Below, piece after piece: positions 57,249-64,000 of a stretch of DNA of 64,000 nucleotides. Where the stretch lies: positions 1 through 64,000 of the forward strand of contig JBNPEA010000045.1 in NCBI GenBank assembly GCA_051117315.1, given 5' to 3'. Source of the stretch: Salinarimonas sp051117315 (GTDB taxonomy: Bacteria; Pseudomonadota; Alphaproteobacteria; Rhizobiales; Beijerinckiaceae). Every line of letters starts with the position of its first letter. The first letter of the stretch is position 1. The notes below the pieces were generated by a model, which was not told the DNA's origin, ran no database searches, and was given only the letters and a program-made list of their open reading frames with translations. The position numbers and the translations under genes are program-made.

Positions 57249-57406
57249 GGGAGGGGCTCGCGACCGCGGGAGAACTGGGACGCCGCAAGCCTTACCCGCT
57301 CGTGTCGGTCGTGCAACAGCGAAATGCTGCTACGCTTTCCCGCACGGCCCCGCGCCATGCGCGCGTCGCCGCCGCCGCGACGCCGCCCGCGCGCCGCAGC
57401 TTGGGG

Positions 57407-57436
57407 CTTGCGTCGCGGGGGCTCGCGGATATATGT
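57407..57436 (+). promoter_or_regulatory. Candidate promoter of the tRNA-Ser gene
   Basis: TTGCGT at 57408-57413 followed after 15-17 bases by ATATAT/ATATGT (57429-57436) resembles an alphaproteobacterial -35/-10 pair about 35 bases before the mature tRNA 5' end. The A/T-rich patch is the only one in the local region. Confidence 0.4.
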
Positions 57437-57471
57437 AGCGCCTCCGCGGGCGGCCCGGCCTCCCGCGATGC

Positions 57472-57561
57472 GGACAGGTGGCCGAGTGGTTGAAGGCGCA
57501 CGCCTGGAAAGTGTGTATGCGGGAAACCGTATCGCGGGTTCGAATCCCGCCCTGTCCGCCA
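57472..57561 (+). tRNA. tRNA-Ser (GGA)
   Basis: The acceptor stem GGACAGG (57472-57478) pairs with CCTGTCC (57551-57557), followed by the discriminator G and an encoded CCA. The anticodon stem-loop is CACGC-CTGGAAA-GTGTG, giving anticodon GGA (serine UCC/UCU). A long variable arm (TATGCGGGAAACCGTATC) marks a class II tRNA, and the T-loop GGGTTCGAATCCC is normal. Confidence 0.96.
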
Positions 57562-57724
57562 GATCTCCCCAGGATCCCCCCAGGATCCCCCGAGACATCC
57601 CGACCCCGCTTGGACACACCCGGGCCCGCCGTCACACCCGCGGCGCCCGCCTCGGCTTGACGTCGGCGCCGACGCGCGCAGTTACCACGGTCGTGGCGGC
57701 TCTCGCCGGGAGAGCAACGACGCA

Positions 57725-58807
57725 ATGCAAGGACTCGACGACGAGGGCGGCCGGAAGCGCCGGGACGTGCGGATGGGCGCCCCGCGGCGCGCGCTTCGGA
57801 GTCTCGGGATCGTCGTCGCGGCCGTGGTGCTGCTCTCGGGGGGCGCAATGGTGGGGCTGCAGGCCGAGTCCGTCGTCGCATCGTGGAAATGGCGGTCGGT
57901 CGTCTCCGAGGTCGTCGCGGCGCCGCTGCCCGAGCTGGTGACCGGTGCGACCGGTTACGCGCGCTCCGGCGACCTGCTGATCTGGTACGAGGCCATCCCG
58001 CCGCAGGGGGATCGTCAGGGCGTGGTCCTGCTGATGATGGGCATGGGCGACGACGCGCTGGGCTGGCCGCGGGCCTTCATCGACGCCTTTCTCGAGCGCG
58101 GCCACATGGTCGTGCGCTACGACCATCGCGGCACCGGCCTCTCCAGCTGGGACATCGCGGACACCCGCTTCACCCTGGAGGACATGGCCGGCGACGCGCG
58201 CGCCGTGCTCGACGCACTCGGGATCGCGCGCGCCCACGTCGTCGGCCACTCCATGGGCGGGATGGTCGCCCAGCAATTCGCGCTCTCCCATCCCGAGCGC
58301 ACGGTGTCGCTCACCTCGATCGCCTCCTCCGCGAACGTGGCCGACGCGGAGATCCGGAAAGCCCCTCGCCTCATGCAGCTGCGGCTGATCTGGGCGTGGG
58401 CGTCGCACATCCTGCGCCGCGGCGGGGAGCGCAGCCTCGTCGGCGTGAAGCTCGCCGAGCGCCGCATCCTGACGGGGACGGGTCCGTGGGAGATCGACGT
58501 CCGCAGCCTCGCGCAGGCGGTGCTGTACAACGTGCGCAAGCGCCGCGGCTACAATCTGCGTGCGATGAGGCCGCACATGAACGCGATGGGCCGCTCCGGC
58601 TCGCGGCGCGAGGCGCTGGGCGCGCTCACGGTTCCGGCGCTCGTGATCCACGGCCGCGACGACCGGGCGATGGCGTTCGCCCACGGGGAGAAGACCGCGC
58701 GCGCGATCCCGGGCGCGCGGACCCTGTGGGTGGACGGCATGGGGCACGACATCCCCGATCCCCTGGCGGGCCCGTTCGCCGACGCGATCCTCGCGCTCGG
58801 GCGATGA
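57725..58807 (+). CDS. Alpha/beta hydrolase, membrane-anchored or secreted
   Basis: 360 aa. A basic N-terminus and a hydrophobic helix (LGIVVAAVVLLSGGAMVGL, residues ~27-46) suggest a signal anchor. The hydrolase domain has the Ser nucleophile elbow GHSMGG, the acid HGRDDRAM and the base GMGHDIPD. Resembles AB hydrolases of the proline iminopeptidase/esterase type; substrate unknown. It lies 163 bases after the tRNA and converges on a second hydrolase gene. Confidence 0.87.
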   Translation: MQGLDDEGGRKRRDVRMGAPRRALRSLGIVVAAVVLLSGGAMVGLQAESVVASWKWRSVVSEVVAAPLPELVTGATGYARSGDLLIWYEAIPPQGDRQGVVLLMMGMGDDALGWPRAFIDAFLERGHMVVRYDHRGTGLSSWDIADTRFTLEDMAGDARAVLDALGIARAHVVGHSMGGMVAQQFALSHPERTVSLTSIASSANVADAEIRKAPRLMQLRLIWAWASHILRRGGERSLVGVKLAERRILTGTGPWEIDVRSLAQAVLYNVRKRRGYNLRAMRPHMNAMGRSGSRREALGALTVPALVIHGRDDRAMAFAHGEKTARAIPGARTLWVDGMGHDIPDPLAGPFADAILALGR

Positions 58808-58814
58808 CGGGCGC

Positions 58815-59774
58815 TCACCCGGCGCGGGCGCGCACGAAGCCGACGATCTCCCGCGTCACGTCCGCATCGTGGCCGAGCCAGATGTGACCGCCCGTCGGCC
58901 AGATCGTCGCCCGCGCCTGCGGGATGCGCGCGGCGAGGAGGCGGGCGGTGGCGGCGGTGCCGAACAGGTCGTCCTCGCAGGACAGGATCAGCGTCGGCAC
59001 GGCGATGTGCTCGTAGGCGGTGGCCGACGGCGCGCCGGCGCGGACGGCGTCGTTGCGCAGGCCCTCGATCTTGCGACCGATGGGCGCGATCCCCTCCAGG
59101 ATAAGCCCGGCGCGGCGCCGCTCCTCGGGTCCGACCTGGTCCAGCAGCGCCGGATCGGTCGCCAGCAGCGTGCAGATCATCTGTTCCGGCGCCATCGTGG
59201 AAAGCGCCCAGAATGCCGGGTCCGAGTCGAGCACGAGATCCACGGCGATCCGCTGCAGGGCGGTGAGCGCCACCGGATCGCGCCCGGTCAGGTTCGCCGC
59301 CGGCACCAGGAGGACGAGGTGGGAGCAGCGACCCGGATGCCGCAGGGCGAATTCGGCCGCGCTCGGCGCGCCCGCCGAGCCGCCGACCACGGGCAGGCGC
59401 TCGATGCCGAGATGGTCGAGCAGCGCGACGAGCGCATCGGCCTGCCGCGCGGGCGACGCGTCCGGCGGAAAGGCGCTGCGCAGGTAGCCGAACCGCGAGG
59501 GCGCGACGACCGCAAAGCCGCTCTCGCGCAGGCCGTGGGCGAACAGGAGCCCCTGGTCGAAGCCGCCGCCGGTGCCGTGGATCATCATCAGCGGTGGACC
59601 GTGCCCGGCGACGGCGTATTCCACCCCACCGTCGCCCGTGTCGAGAACGCTGCTGCGCCGCGCGAGCCGGCTGTCGGCGGACCGTGTCGAGGCGCGATAA
59701 GCGCCCGCGGCGAATCCGCCGCCTGCGGCCGCGAGGGCGCCGATCCCGGCGAGCAGGGCGCGGCGCGCGATCAT
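58815..59774 (-). CDS. Alpha/beta hydrolase, exported, coupled to a CPBP protease
   Basis: 319 aa. N-terminal ARRALLAGIGALAAAGGGFAAG looks like a Tat/Sec signal or anchor. Oxyanion MMIHGTGGGFDQ, nucleophile elbow VGGSAGAPS (Ser), acid CEDDLFGT and base TGGHIWLGH form a catalytic triad set. The ATG at 59774 overlaps the stop of the CPBP gene by four bases, implying translational coupling and possibly a joint role. Confidence 0.85.
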   Translation of the reverse strand: MIARRALLAGIGALAAAGGGFAAGAYRASTRSADSRLARRSSVLDTGDGGVEYAVAGHGPPLMMIHGTGGGFDQGLLFAHGLRESGFAVVAPSRFGYLRSAFPPDASPARQADALVALLDHLGIERLPVVGGSAGAPSAAEFALRHPGRCSHLVLLVPAANLTGRDPVALTALQRIAVDLVLDSDPAFWALSTMAPEQMICTLLATDPALLDQVGPEERRRAGLILEGIAPIGRKIEGLRNDAVRAGAPSATAYEHIAVPTLILSCEDDLFGTAATARLLAARIPQARATIWPTGGHIWLGHDADVTREIVGFVRARAG

Positions 59775-60616
59775 GCCGGCGGGCTCTTCGGGGGCACGAC
59801 CACGGTCACCGCCCCTTGGCGGGAGAACATCGTGGCGCGGTTCCACCACACCACGACGATCGCCACGCCGACGAGGATCACCGTGTCCCAGGGCTGCGCG
59901 TCTGGCCAGAACGGGTTGATCAGCTGCCAGTGGAACAGCATCGGCCAGAGCAGGCCGCCGCGCGACCGGTTGAGGATCGGTGTCGCCAGCACCGCCAGCG
60001 TCACGTTGCCGATGAAGAAGGGCAGGAAGCTCCAGTCGGCGTAGACCGTGCTCGACAGGAAGAACGCCGGCAGGTGCCACAATCCCCAGGTGGCGCCGAT
60101 CAGCAGGCCCGCCCAGATCGGCGCCATGTGCCGCTGCAGGATCGGCTGCGCGAGGCCGCGCCAGCCGAGTTCCTCGATCGGGCCGAGGAGGAGCATCATC
60201 AGCAGGAGCGCGACGAGCGGCCCCGCGCCCTCGGGCGGCGGCGGCGCCAGGACGGGGCCCCCCTCGATCAGCGATCCCGCGACGAAGACGAGCGGCAGGC
60301 CGACGAGGACGAAGGCCGCCCATCCCGGCGACGTCCGCCAGATCAGGAGCCGCGACAGGAAGCGCCGCAGCCCGGCCACACCGGAATGGGCGAGCACGAG
60401 GGAGAGCGCCGCGATGGCCGGCGCCCACGTCGCGAGGAAGAACAGCGGGTGCGACCCGCCGATCTCGCCGAACCAGGCCGCCGCCCGCTGCGGGGCGACG
60501 ACGTAGACGCCGATGACGCTCCAGGTGATCAGGAACGTGATCGCCACGAAGGCGAGGAGGCTGCGCGACGGGATCGAATCGCGATCGGCAATCGTCCTCG
60601 AGGAGGGCATCGACAC
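59771..60616 (-). CDS. CPBP family intramembrane metalloprotease (Abi/CAAX-like)
   Basis: 281 aa with about eight membrane helices. Motif 1 PIEELGWRGLAQPIL holds the paired Glu and Arg; motif 2 ATWGLWHLPAFF carries the His; motif 3 is near MLFHWQLINPF. Bacterial members act in membrane protein processing, immunity to bacteriocins or regulation; the role is unknown here. GTG start at 60616 (an ATG follows two codons later). Upstream lies a 7-bp inverted repeat. Confidence 0.87.
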   Translation of the reverse strand: MSMPSSRTIADRDSIPSRSLLAFVAITFLITWSVIGVYVVAPQRAAAWFGEIGGSHPLFFLATWAPAIAALSLVLAHSGVAGLRRFLSRLLIWRTSPGWAAFVLVGLPLVFVAGSLIEGGPVLAPPPPEGAGPLVALLLMMLLLGPIEELGWRGLAQPILQRHMAPIWAGLLIGATWGLWHLPAFFLSSTVYADWSFLPFFIGNVTLAVLATPILNRSRGGLLWPMLFHWQLINPFWPDAQPWDTVILVGVAIVVVWWNRATMFSRQGAVTVVVPPKSPPA

Positions 60617-60637
60617 TCACCCATGCAGGAGGTCCGG

Positions 60638-60656
60638 CTATGGTCTCCCACCATAG
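60638..60656. promoter_or_regulatory. Inverted repeat CTATGGT-N5-ACCATAG
   Basis: A perfect 7-bp inverted repeat with a 5-base centre, 22 bases upstream of the CPBP start and 58 bases past the rpiR stop. It is an operator candidate for the CPBP-hydrolase pair; a small RNA hairpin is the alternative. Confidence 0.38.
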
Positions 60657-60713
60657 GCCGTTCTCCCGGCGTGCGCCGTGACCTGGATCAGCCGGCGCGT
60701 CGAGAGGGGGTCA

Positions 60714-61604
60714 TCAGGTGCCCTGGTCCCGCCCGGGGCTCGTGCCGCGGAAGATGTTCGATTCGCCGATCATCCGCTCCAGCGCCGAGATGCGCTCCAC
60801 GCTGGAGCGCGAGCTGCGGCTCTGCACCTCGGCGATGAGGCTCTCGACGAGGACGTTGATGGCGAGCGTCGAGTCCCAGCTCGACGGCACCTCCACGGCG
60901 CAGCGGAAGGTGTGCACGGCGCAGCGCTCGATCGGCGATCCCCACTGGTCGGTGAACAGCACGACCCGCGCGCCCTGCTTCACCGCGAGCCGCGCCAGCT
61001 TGTCGAGCTCGCGCTCGTAGCGGCGGATGTCGAAGCAGATCAAAGTCGAGGTCGCGTCCATGTCGAGCAGCGATTGCGGCCAGACGCTGGGCGAGCTGTC
61101 GAGCAGGAACACGCGCGGGCGGATGATCTGCAGGTGATTGTAGAAATAGTGCGCGTTCGAGCGCGTGATGCGCCCGCCGACGAGATGCAGCTGCTGCTCG
61201 GGCGCCGACAGCAGCGCCGCCACGCGGTCGAACTCCGCGAGGTCGATCTGCTCGAGCGTGCGGGCGATGTTCTCGAAGGCGGCCTTGGTGAAGCGCGAGA
61301 GGATGTGGTCGCGCGGCGCGTGCGGCTCGGCCATGTCGAGCTTGGCGAGCGGCTGCTTGATGCGCGCGGCGATCTCCTCGCGGATCGCGTCCTGCAGGCC
61401 GCCGTAGCCGTCGAAGCCGAGCTTGCGCGCGAGGCGGATGACGGTGGGCGTCGACACCTCGGCGCTCTCCGCGAGCTTGGTGATGGACTGCAGCCCGCCC
61501 ACGAGCGAGTCCTGGAGCAGCACCGCCGTGAGCCGGCGCTCGGCCGCCGTCAGCTCCGCCTGCTTCTCCTTCAGGATGTCCCGGACGAGTGGCTTCGTGC
61601 CCAA
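60714..61604 (-). CDS. MurR/RpiR family transcriptional regulator
   Basis: About 296 aa from the TTG at 61604, which has AAAGGA six bases upstream; another TTG at 61646 would add 14 residues without a Shine-Dalgarno. N-terminal HTH_6 domain (ITKLAESAEVSTPTVIRLARKLGFDGYGGLQ) and a C-terminal SIS sugar-phosphate-type effector domain (HLVGGRITRSNAHYFYNHL and ARVVLFTDQWGSPIE). Divergent from the N-formylglutamate amidohydrolase/TRAP operon, which it presumably represses. Confidence 0.9.
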   Translation of the reverse strand: MGTKPLVRDILKEKQAELTAAERRLTAVLLQDSLVGGLQSITKLAESAEVSTPTVIRLARKLGFDGYGGLQDAIREEIAARIKQPLAKLDMAEPHAPRDHILSRFTKAAFENIARTLEQIDLAEFDRVAALLSAPEQQLHLVGGRITRSNAHYFYNHLQIIRPRVFLLDSSPSVWPQSLLDMDATSTLICFDIRRYERELDKLARLAVKQGARVVLFTDQWGSPIERCAVHTFRCAVEVPSSWDSTLAINVLVESLIAEVQSRSSRSSVERISALERMIGESNIFRGTSPGRDQGT

Positions 61605-61663
61605 GAAATGTCCTTTCTGCTTCAGAGAAGGCAAGCGCTGATGCAATCGCTACAGAAACAAGC

Positions 61664-61699
61664 TTGACACGCCATGAGCTTGTGTAGTGAATTTTACAC
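61664..61699 (+). promoter_or_regulatory. Promoter and RpiR-like operator of the amidohydrolase-TRAP operon
   Basis: A TTGACA -35 (61664-61669) is followed after 17-18 bases by a weak -10 (TGAATT region, ~61687-61693). A dyad GTGTA-N8-TACAC (61682-61699) with an AT-rich centre overlaps the -10; RpiR/MurR proteins bind A/T-rich dyads of the TGTA...TACA type. The arrangement suggests repression by the divergent regulator. Confidence 0.5.
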
Positions 61700-61711
61700 G
61701 AGCTTGGCAAG

Positions 61712-61735
61712 GGGCTCCCAAGAGGGCTCCCAAGA
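61712..61735 (+). repeat. Two tandem copies of a 12-bp unit in the operon leader
   Basis: GGGCTCCCAAGA occurs twice in tandem (61712-61723, 61724-61735), followed by a partial third copy starting GGGCTTGG. It lies in the 5' leader, about 70 bases before the amidohydrolase start. A simple slippage duplication is the simplest reading. Confidence 0.6.
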
Positions 61736-61805
61736 GGGCTTGGACGGGTTCCCAGTAGGATCCTCCGGGCGCTCTGCGAGGGCCCGATCAGCGAGAGGCG
61801 GCGGC

Positions 61806-62582
61806 GTGGTGAAGGCGGGCTGGACACCGGTCGAGATCACGGGAACGGCCGGAGCCGCGCCCATCGTCCTGGTGTGCGAGCACGCCTCCTGCGCCATCCC
61901 CGCGGATCTCGACGGCCTCGGGCTCGATGCGCAGGCGCGCGAGGCCCACGTCGCCTGGGACATCGGCGCTGCGGCACTCGCGCGGCGGCTGTCGCAGCGG
62001 CTCGAGGCGCCGCTCGTGTCCGGCGCGCTCTCGCGGCTGGTCTACGACTGCAACCGCCCGCTCTCGGCGCCGGACTGCATCCCCGCGCGGAGCGAACGCT
62101 ACGACATCCCGGGCAATCGCGACCTCGACGACGCGGCCCGCCGCGAGCGCTACGTGCGCGTCCACGAGCCCTTCCACGGGGCGCTGGAGGAGATCTGCCG
62201 GCGCCAGACGGCGCGCTGCGGCGAGACGATCAGCCTGATCACGGTGCACAGCTTCACCCCGGTCTATCTCGGCGTACGCCGGTCGGTCGAGATCGGCTTC
62301 CTGCATCACGACGACCCGGCGCTGGCGCGCGCCGCGCTCGCCGCGGAGGCCGCGCGCGGGCGCTACCGCGCGGCGCTCGACGAGCCCTATGCCGCCTCCG
62401 ACGGGGTGACCTACACCCTCGCCCGCCACGGCGAGGCCGAGGGCCGGCGCGCGGTGATGATCGAGGTCCGCAACGACCTGATCGCGACCGACGAGGCGGC
62501 CGAGCGGATGGGCGATCGTCTCGCGCAGACCCTGGCGCGCGCGCTCGCCGCGTCGATCCAGCCGGCGGGGGCGCCACGATGA
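61806..62582 (+). CDS. N-formylglutamate amidohydrolase family protein (HutG-like)
   Basis: 258 aa from the GTG at 61806 with GAGAGG upstream. Family motifs: VLVCEHASCAIPADLDGLGL, HVAWDIGAAALA, LVYDCNRPL, VHSFTPVYLG and EVRNDLI. HutG-type enzymes release glutamate from N-formylglutamate at the end of a histidine pathway; homologues next to TRAP genes may act on other N-acyl amino acids. First gene of the TRAP operon, overlapping the small permease by four bases. Confidence 0.9.
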   Translation: MVKAGWTPVEITGTAGAAPIVLVCEHASCAIPADLDGLGLDAQAREAHVAWDIGAAALARRLSQRLEAPLVSGALSRLVYDCNRPLSAPDCIPARSERYDIPGNRDLDDAARRERYVRVHEPFHGALEEICRRQTARCGETISLITVHSFTPVYLGVRRSVEIGFLHHDDPALARAALAAEAARGRYRAALDEPYAASDGVTYTLARHGEAEGRRAVMIEVRNDLIATDEAAERMGDRLAQTLARALAASIQPAGAPR

Positions 62583-63151
62583 GATGGCTGCGGGCCTACG
62601 TCGCGGTCGTCGACCGCTGCAATTACGCGATCGGGCGGGTGGTGATGCTCGGCCTCTTCGGCCTGATGGGCATCCTGCTCTGGTCCTCGATCTCGAAGAC
62701 CTTCTTCCTGCCGTCGCTGTGGACGCTGGAAATGGCCCAGTTCGTGATGGTCGGCTACTTCATCCTGGGCGGGCCCTACGCCATGCAGATGGGCTCGAAC
62801 GTGCGCATGGACCTGATCTACGGTGCGCTCTCGCCCCGGCGCAAGGCGCTGATGGACGTGCTCACCGTGGGCTTCCTGATCTTCTACCTCGGCGTCCTGC
62901 TCTGGGGCGGGATCGAGAGCACGACCTATTCCTTCTCCTTCGGCGGCGAGCGCTCGTCCTCCGCCTGGCGCCCGTACCTGTGGCCGATCAAGGTGACGAT
63001 CTGCATCGGCGTCACGCTGATGCTGCTGCAGGCCTCGAGCGAGCTGGCCAAGGACGTCCTGTTCCTCGCCACCGGCGAGCCCATCCGCCACGAGGACGAC
63101 GCGCCGGGCGCCCAGGCGCTCGGGAAGAAGGAGCCCGGCGATGCCCTATGA
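62579..63151 (+). CDS. TRAP transporter small permease (DctQ type)
   Basis: 190 aa with four membrane helices and the family segment WTLEMAQFVMVGYFILGGPYAMQMGSNVRMDLIY. It forms the membrane subunit with the large permease. The ATG overlaps the amidohydrolase stop (ATGA), and the next gene starts 11 bases inside its 3' end. Confidence 0.93.
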   Translation: MRWLRAYVAVVDRCNYAIGRVVMLGLFGLMGILLWSSISKTFFLPSLWTLEMAQFVMVGYFILGGPYAMQMGSNVRMDLIYGALSPRRKALMDVLTVGFLIFYLGVLLWGGIESTTYSFSFGGERSSSAWRPYLWPIKVTICIGVTLMLLQASSELAKDVLFLATGEPIRHEDDAPGAQALGKKEPGDAL

Positions 63152-64000
63152 GCTGATCGCCATCCTGATGTTCTCGACGATGATGCTGATGCTCTTCACG
63201 GGGCAGCGGGTCTTCGCGGCGATCGGCTTCGTGGCGGTGATCGCGGCGATCCTGCTCTGGGGCGACCGCGGCGGCTATGATCTGGGCTTCTCCGCCATCA
63301 TCAAGGTGATGCGCTGGTACCCGTTGCTGACGCTGCCGATGTTCATCTTCATGGGCTATGTCCTGTCGGAATCGAAGATCGCCGACGATCTCTACCGGAT
63401 GTTCCACGTCTGGACCGGCGGCATGCCCGGCGGGCTGGCCATGGGCACGATCGGGCTGATGGTGCTGATCTCGGCCATGAACGGGCTCTCGGTCGCCGGC
63501 ATGGCCATCGGCGCGACGATCGCGCTGCCGGAGCTGCTCAAGCGCAACTACGACAAGCTGATGGTGACGGGGGTGATCCAGGCGGGATCGTCCTTGGGGA
63601 TCCTGGTCCCGCCCTCGGTCGTGCTCGTGCTCTACGCCATGATCGCCCGCCAGCCGGTGGGCCAGCTCTGGCTCGCGGGCGCGCTGCCCGGGCTGATGAT
63701 GGCGGGGCTGTTCATCGTCTACATCGCCATCCGCTGCCGGCTGAACCCGAAGCTCGGCCCGACGCTCTCGCTCGAGGAGCGCGACGGGATCAGCCGGGCC
63801 GAGAAGCTGCGGCTCCTGCGCGCCGGCCTGCTGCCGCTCGGCATCTTCGCGATGATGATGGTGCCCTTCGTCAACGGCTGGACGAGCCTCGTCGAGAGCT
63901 CCGCGGTCGGCGCCATCGCCGCCCTCGTCGCCGCGATCCTGAAGCGACGCATGACCTGGGCCGTGCTCGAGACGAGCCTGCGCCAGACGCTGGGCATCAC
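63141..64000 (+). CDS. TRAP transporter large permease (DctM type), 3' end outside the window
   Basis: The frame from the ATG at 63141 stays open to the last base (~286 codons). It contains LLTLPMFIFMGYVLSESKIADDLYRMF, SAMNGLSVAGMAIGATIALPELLKRNYDK and the GSSLGILVPPSVVLVLYA motif of DctM subunits. Family members are ~430-450 aa, so about a third is missing. A solute-binding protein gene is expected downstream. Overlaps the small permease gene. Confidence 0.95.
   Translation, partial: MPYELIAILMFSTMMLMLFTGQRVFAAIGFVAVIAAILLWGDRGGYDLGFSAIIKVMRWYPLLTLPMFIFMGYVLSESKIADDLYRMFHVWTGGMPGGLAMGTIGLMVLISAMNGLSVAGMAIGATIALPELLKRNYDKLMVTGVIQAGSSLGILVPPSVVLVLYAMIARQPVGQLWLAGALPGLMMAGLFIVYIAIRCRLNPKLGPTLSLEERDGISRAEKLRLLRAGLLPLGIFAMMMVPFVNGWTSLVESSAVGAIAALVAAILKRRMTWAVLETSLRQTLGI

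Noticed and set aside
57565..57594. Repeated CCCAGGATCCCC units after the tRNA, considered as an attachment site for an integrated element
   Set aside because: Only a short local tandem; no integrase, no displaced copy of the tRNA 3' end and no change in gene content nearby.

Overview
The window is about 64 kb of very GC-rich, gene-dense chromosome with short intergenic gaps, none longer than about 230 bases. Gene content and order point to an alphaproteobacterium, most likely in the Hyphomicrobiales (Rhizobiales). The clues are an F1-only atpHAGDC operon, a fliF-fliH-fliN-flbD flagellar block, a parvulin gene divergent from secA, MmcB, DUF2865 and ExoD proteins, and a possible 6S RNA end before the 5-formyl-THF cyclo-ligase gene. 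The genus (something near Salinarimonas or the Methylobacteriaceae) is a guess. No prophage, insertion sequence, CRISPR array or integrative element was seen; this is mostly core chromosome with a few accessory patches.

Layout. 0-9.3 kb: folate salvage, a YmdB-type phosphoesterase, ExoD, YebC, an MscS channel, a TadG-like protein beside the remnant of another TadG, an unusual uracil-DNA glycosylase, MmcB and a GGDEF/EAL protein. 9.3-13.4 kb: leuB, a BrnT toxin with an HTH antitoxin under a well-formed promoter/operator, an SDR, and a photolyase-like protein with its FAD domain at the N-terminus. 13.4-17.4 kb: a flavin oxidoreductase and an alpha/beta hydrolase divergent from a LysR regulator whose leader holds a 14-bp perfect inverted repeat. 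17.5-24.7 kb: ZIP transporter, holC-pepA, a TauE-like permease, ruvC-ruvA without ruvB, a DsbA-like protein and murJ. 24.8-31 kb: SDR, LysR and the divergent glcDEF glycolate oxidase genes, with a nested palindromic repeat between glcE and glcF.

31-42.4 kb: DUF2865 and DUF6916-like proteins, an MsbA-type ABC exporter, the flagellar block (no fliG in it), an EamA transporter, a compact RecD/Dda-like helicase, a tyrosine-phosphatase-like protein and a SurA/PrsA-like isomerase. 42.6-47.5 kb: secA, a D-2-hydroxyacid dehydrogenase and an OmpA-domain lipoprotein-like protein. 47.5-52.6 kb: the F1 ATP synthase operon with two strong intercistronic hairpins and a terminator. 52.8-57.2 kb: an unknown small protein, ribA divergent from a RibD-reductase-like gene, cytochrome b561, msrA and a small membrane protein. 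57.5-64 kb: tRNA-Ser(GGA), two alpha/beta hydrolases, a CPBP protease, and an RpiR regulator divergent from an N-formylglutamate amidohydrolase/TRAP transporter operon that runs off the window end.

The clearest functional units are glycolate oxidation (glcDEF), F1 ATPase, the flagellar MS-ring/export/regulator block, riboflavin synthesis, Holliday-junction processing, and the RpiR-controlled amidohydrolase-TRAP uptake operon. I did not find a complete novel defence or biosynthetic system. The most unusual items are the permuted photolyase-like protein, the hairpin over the lysR leader, the BrnT pair with its near-leaderless promoter, the glycosylase lacking half of the usual iron-sulfur ligands, and the degenerate Tad remnant.
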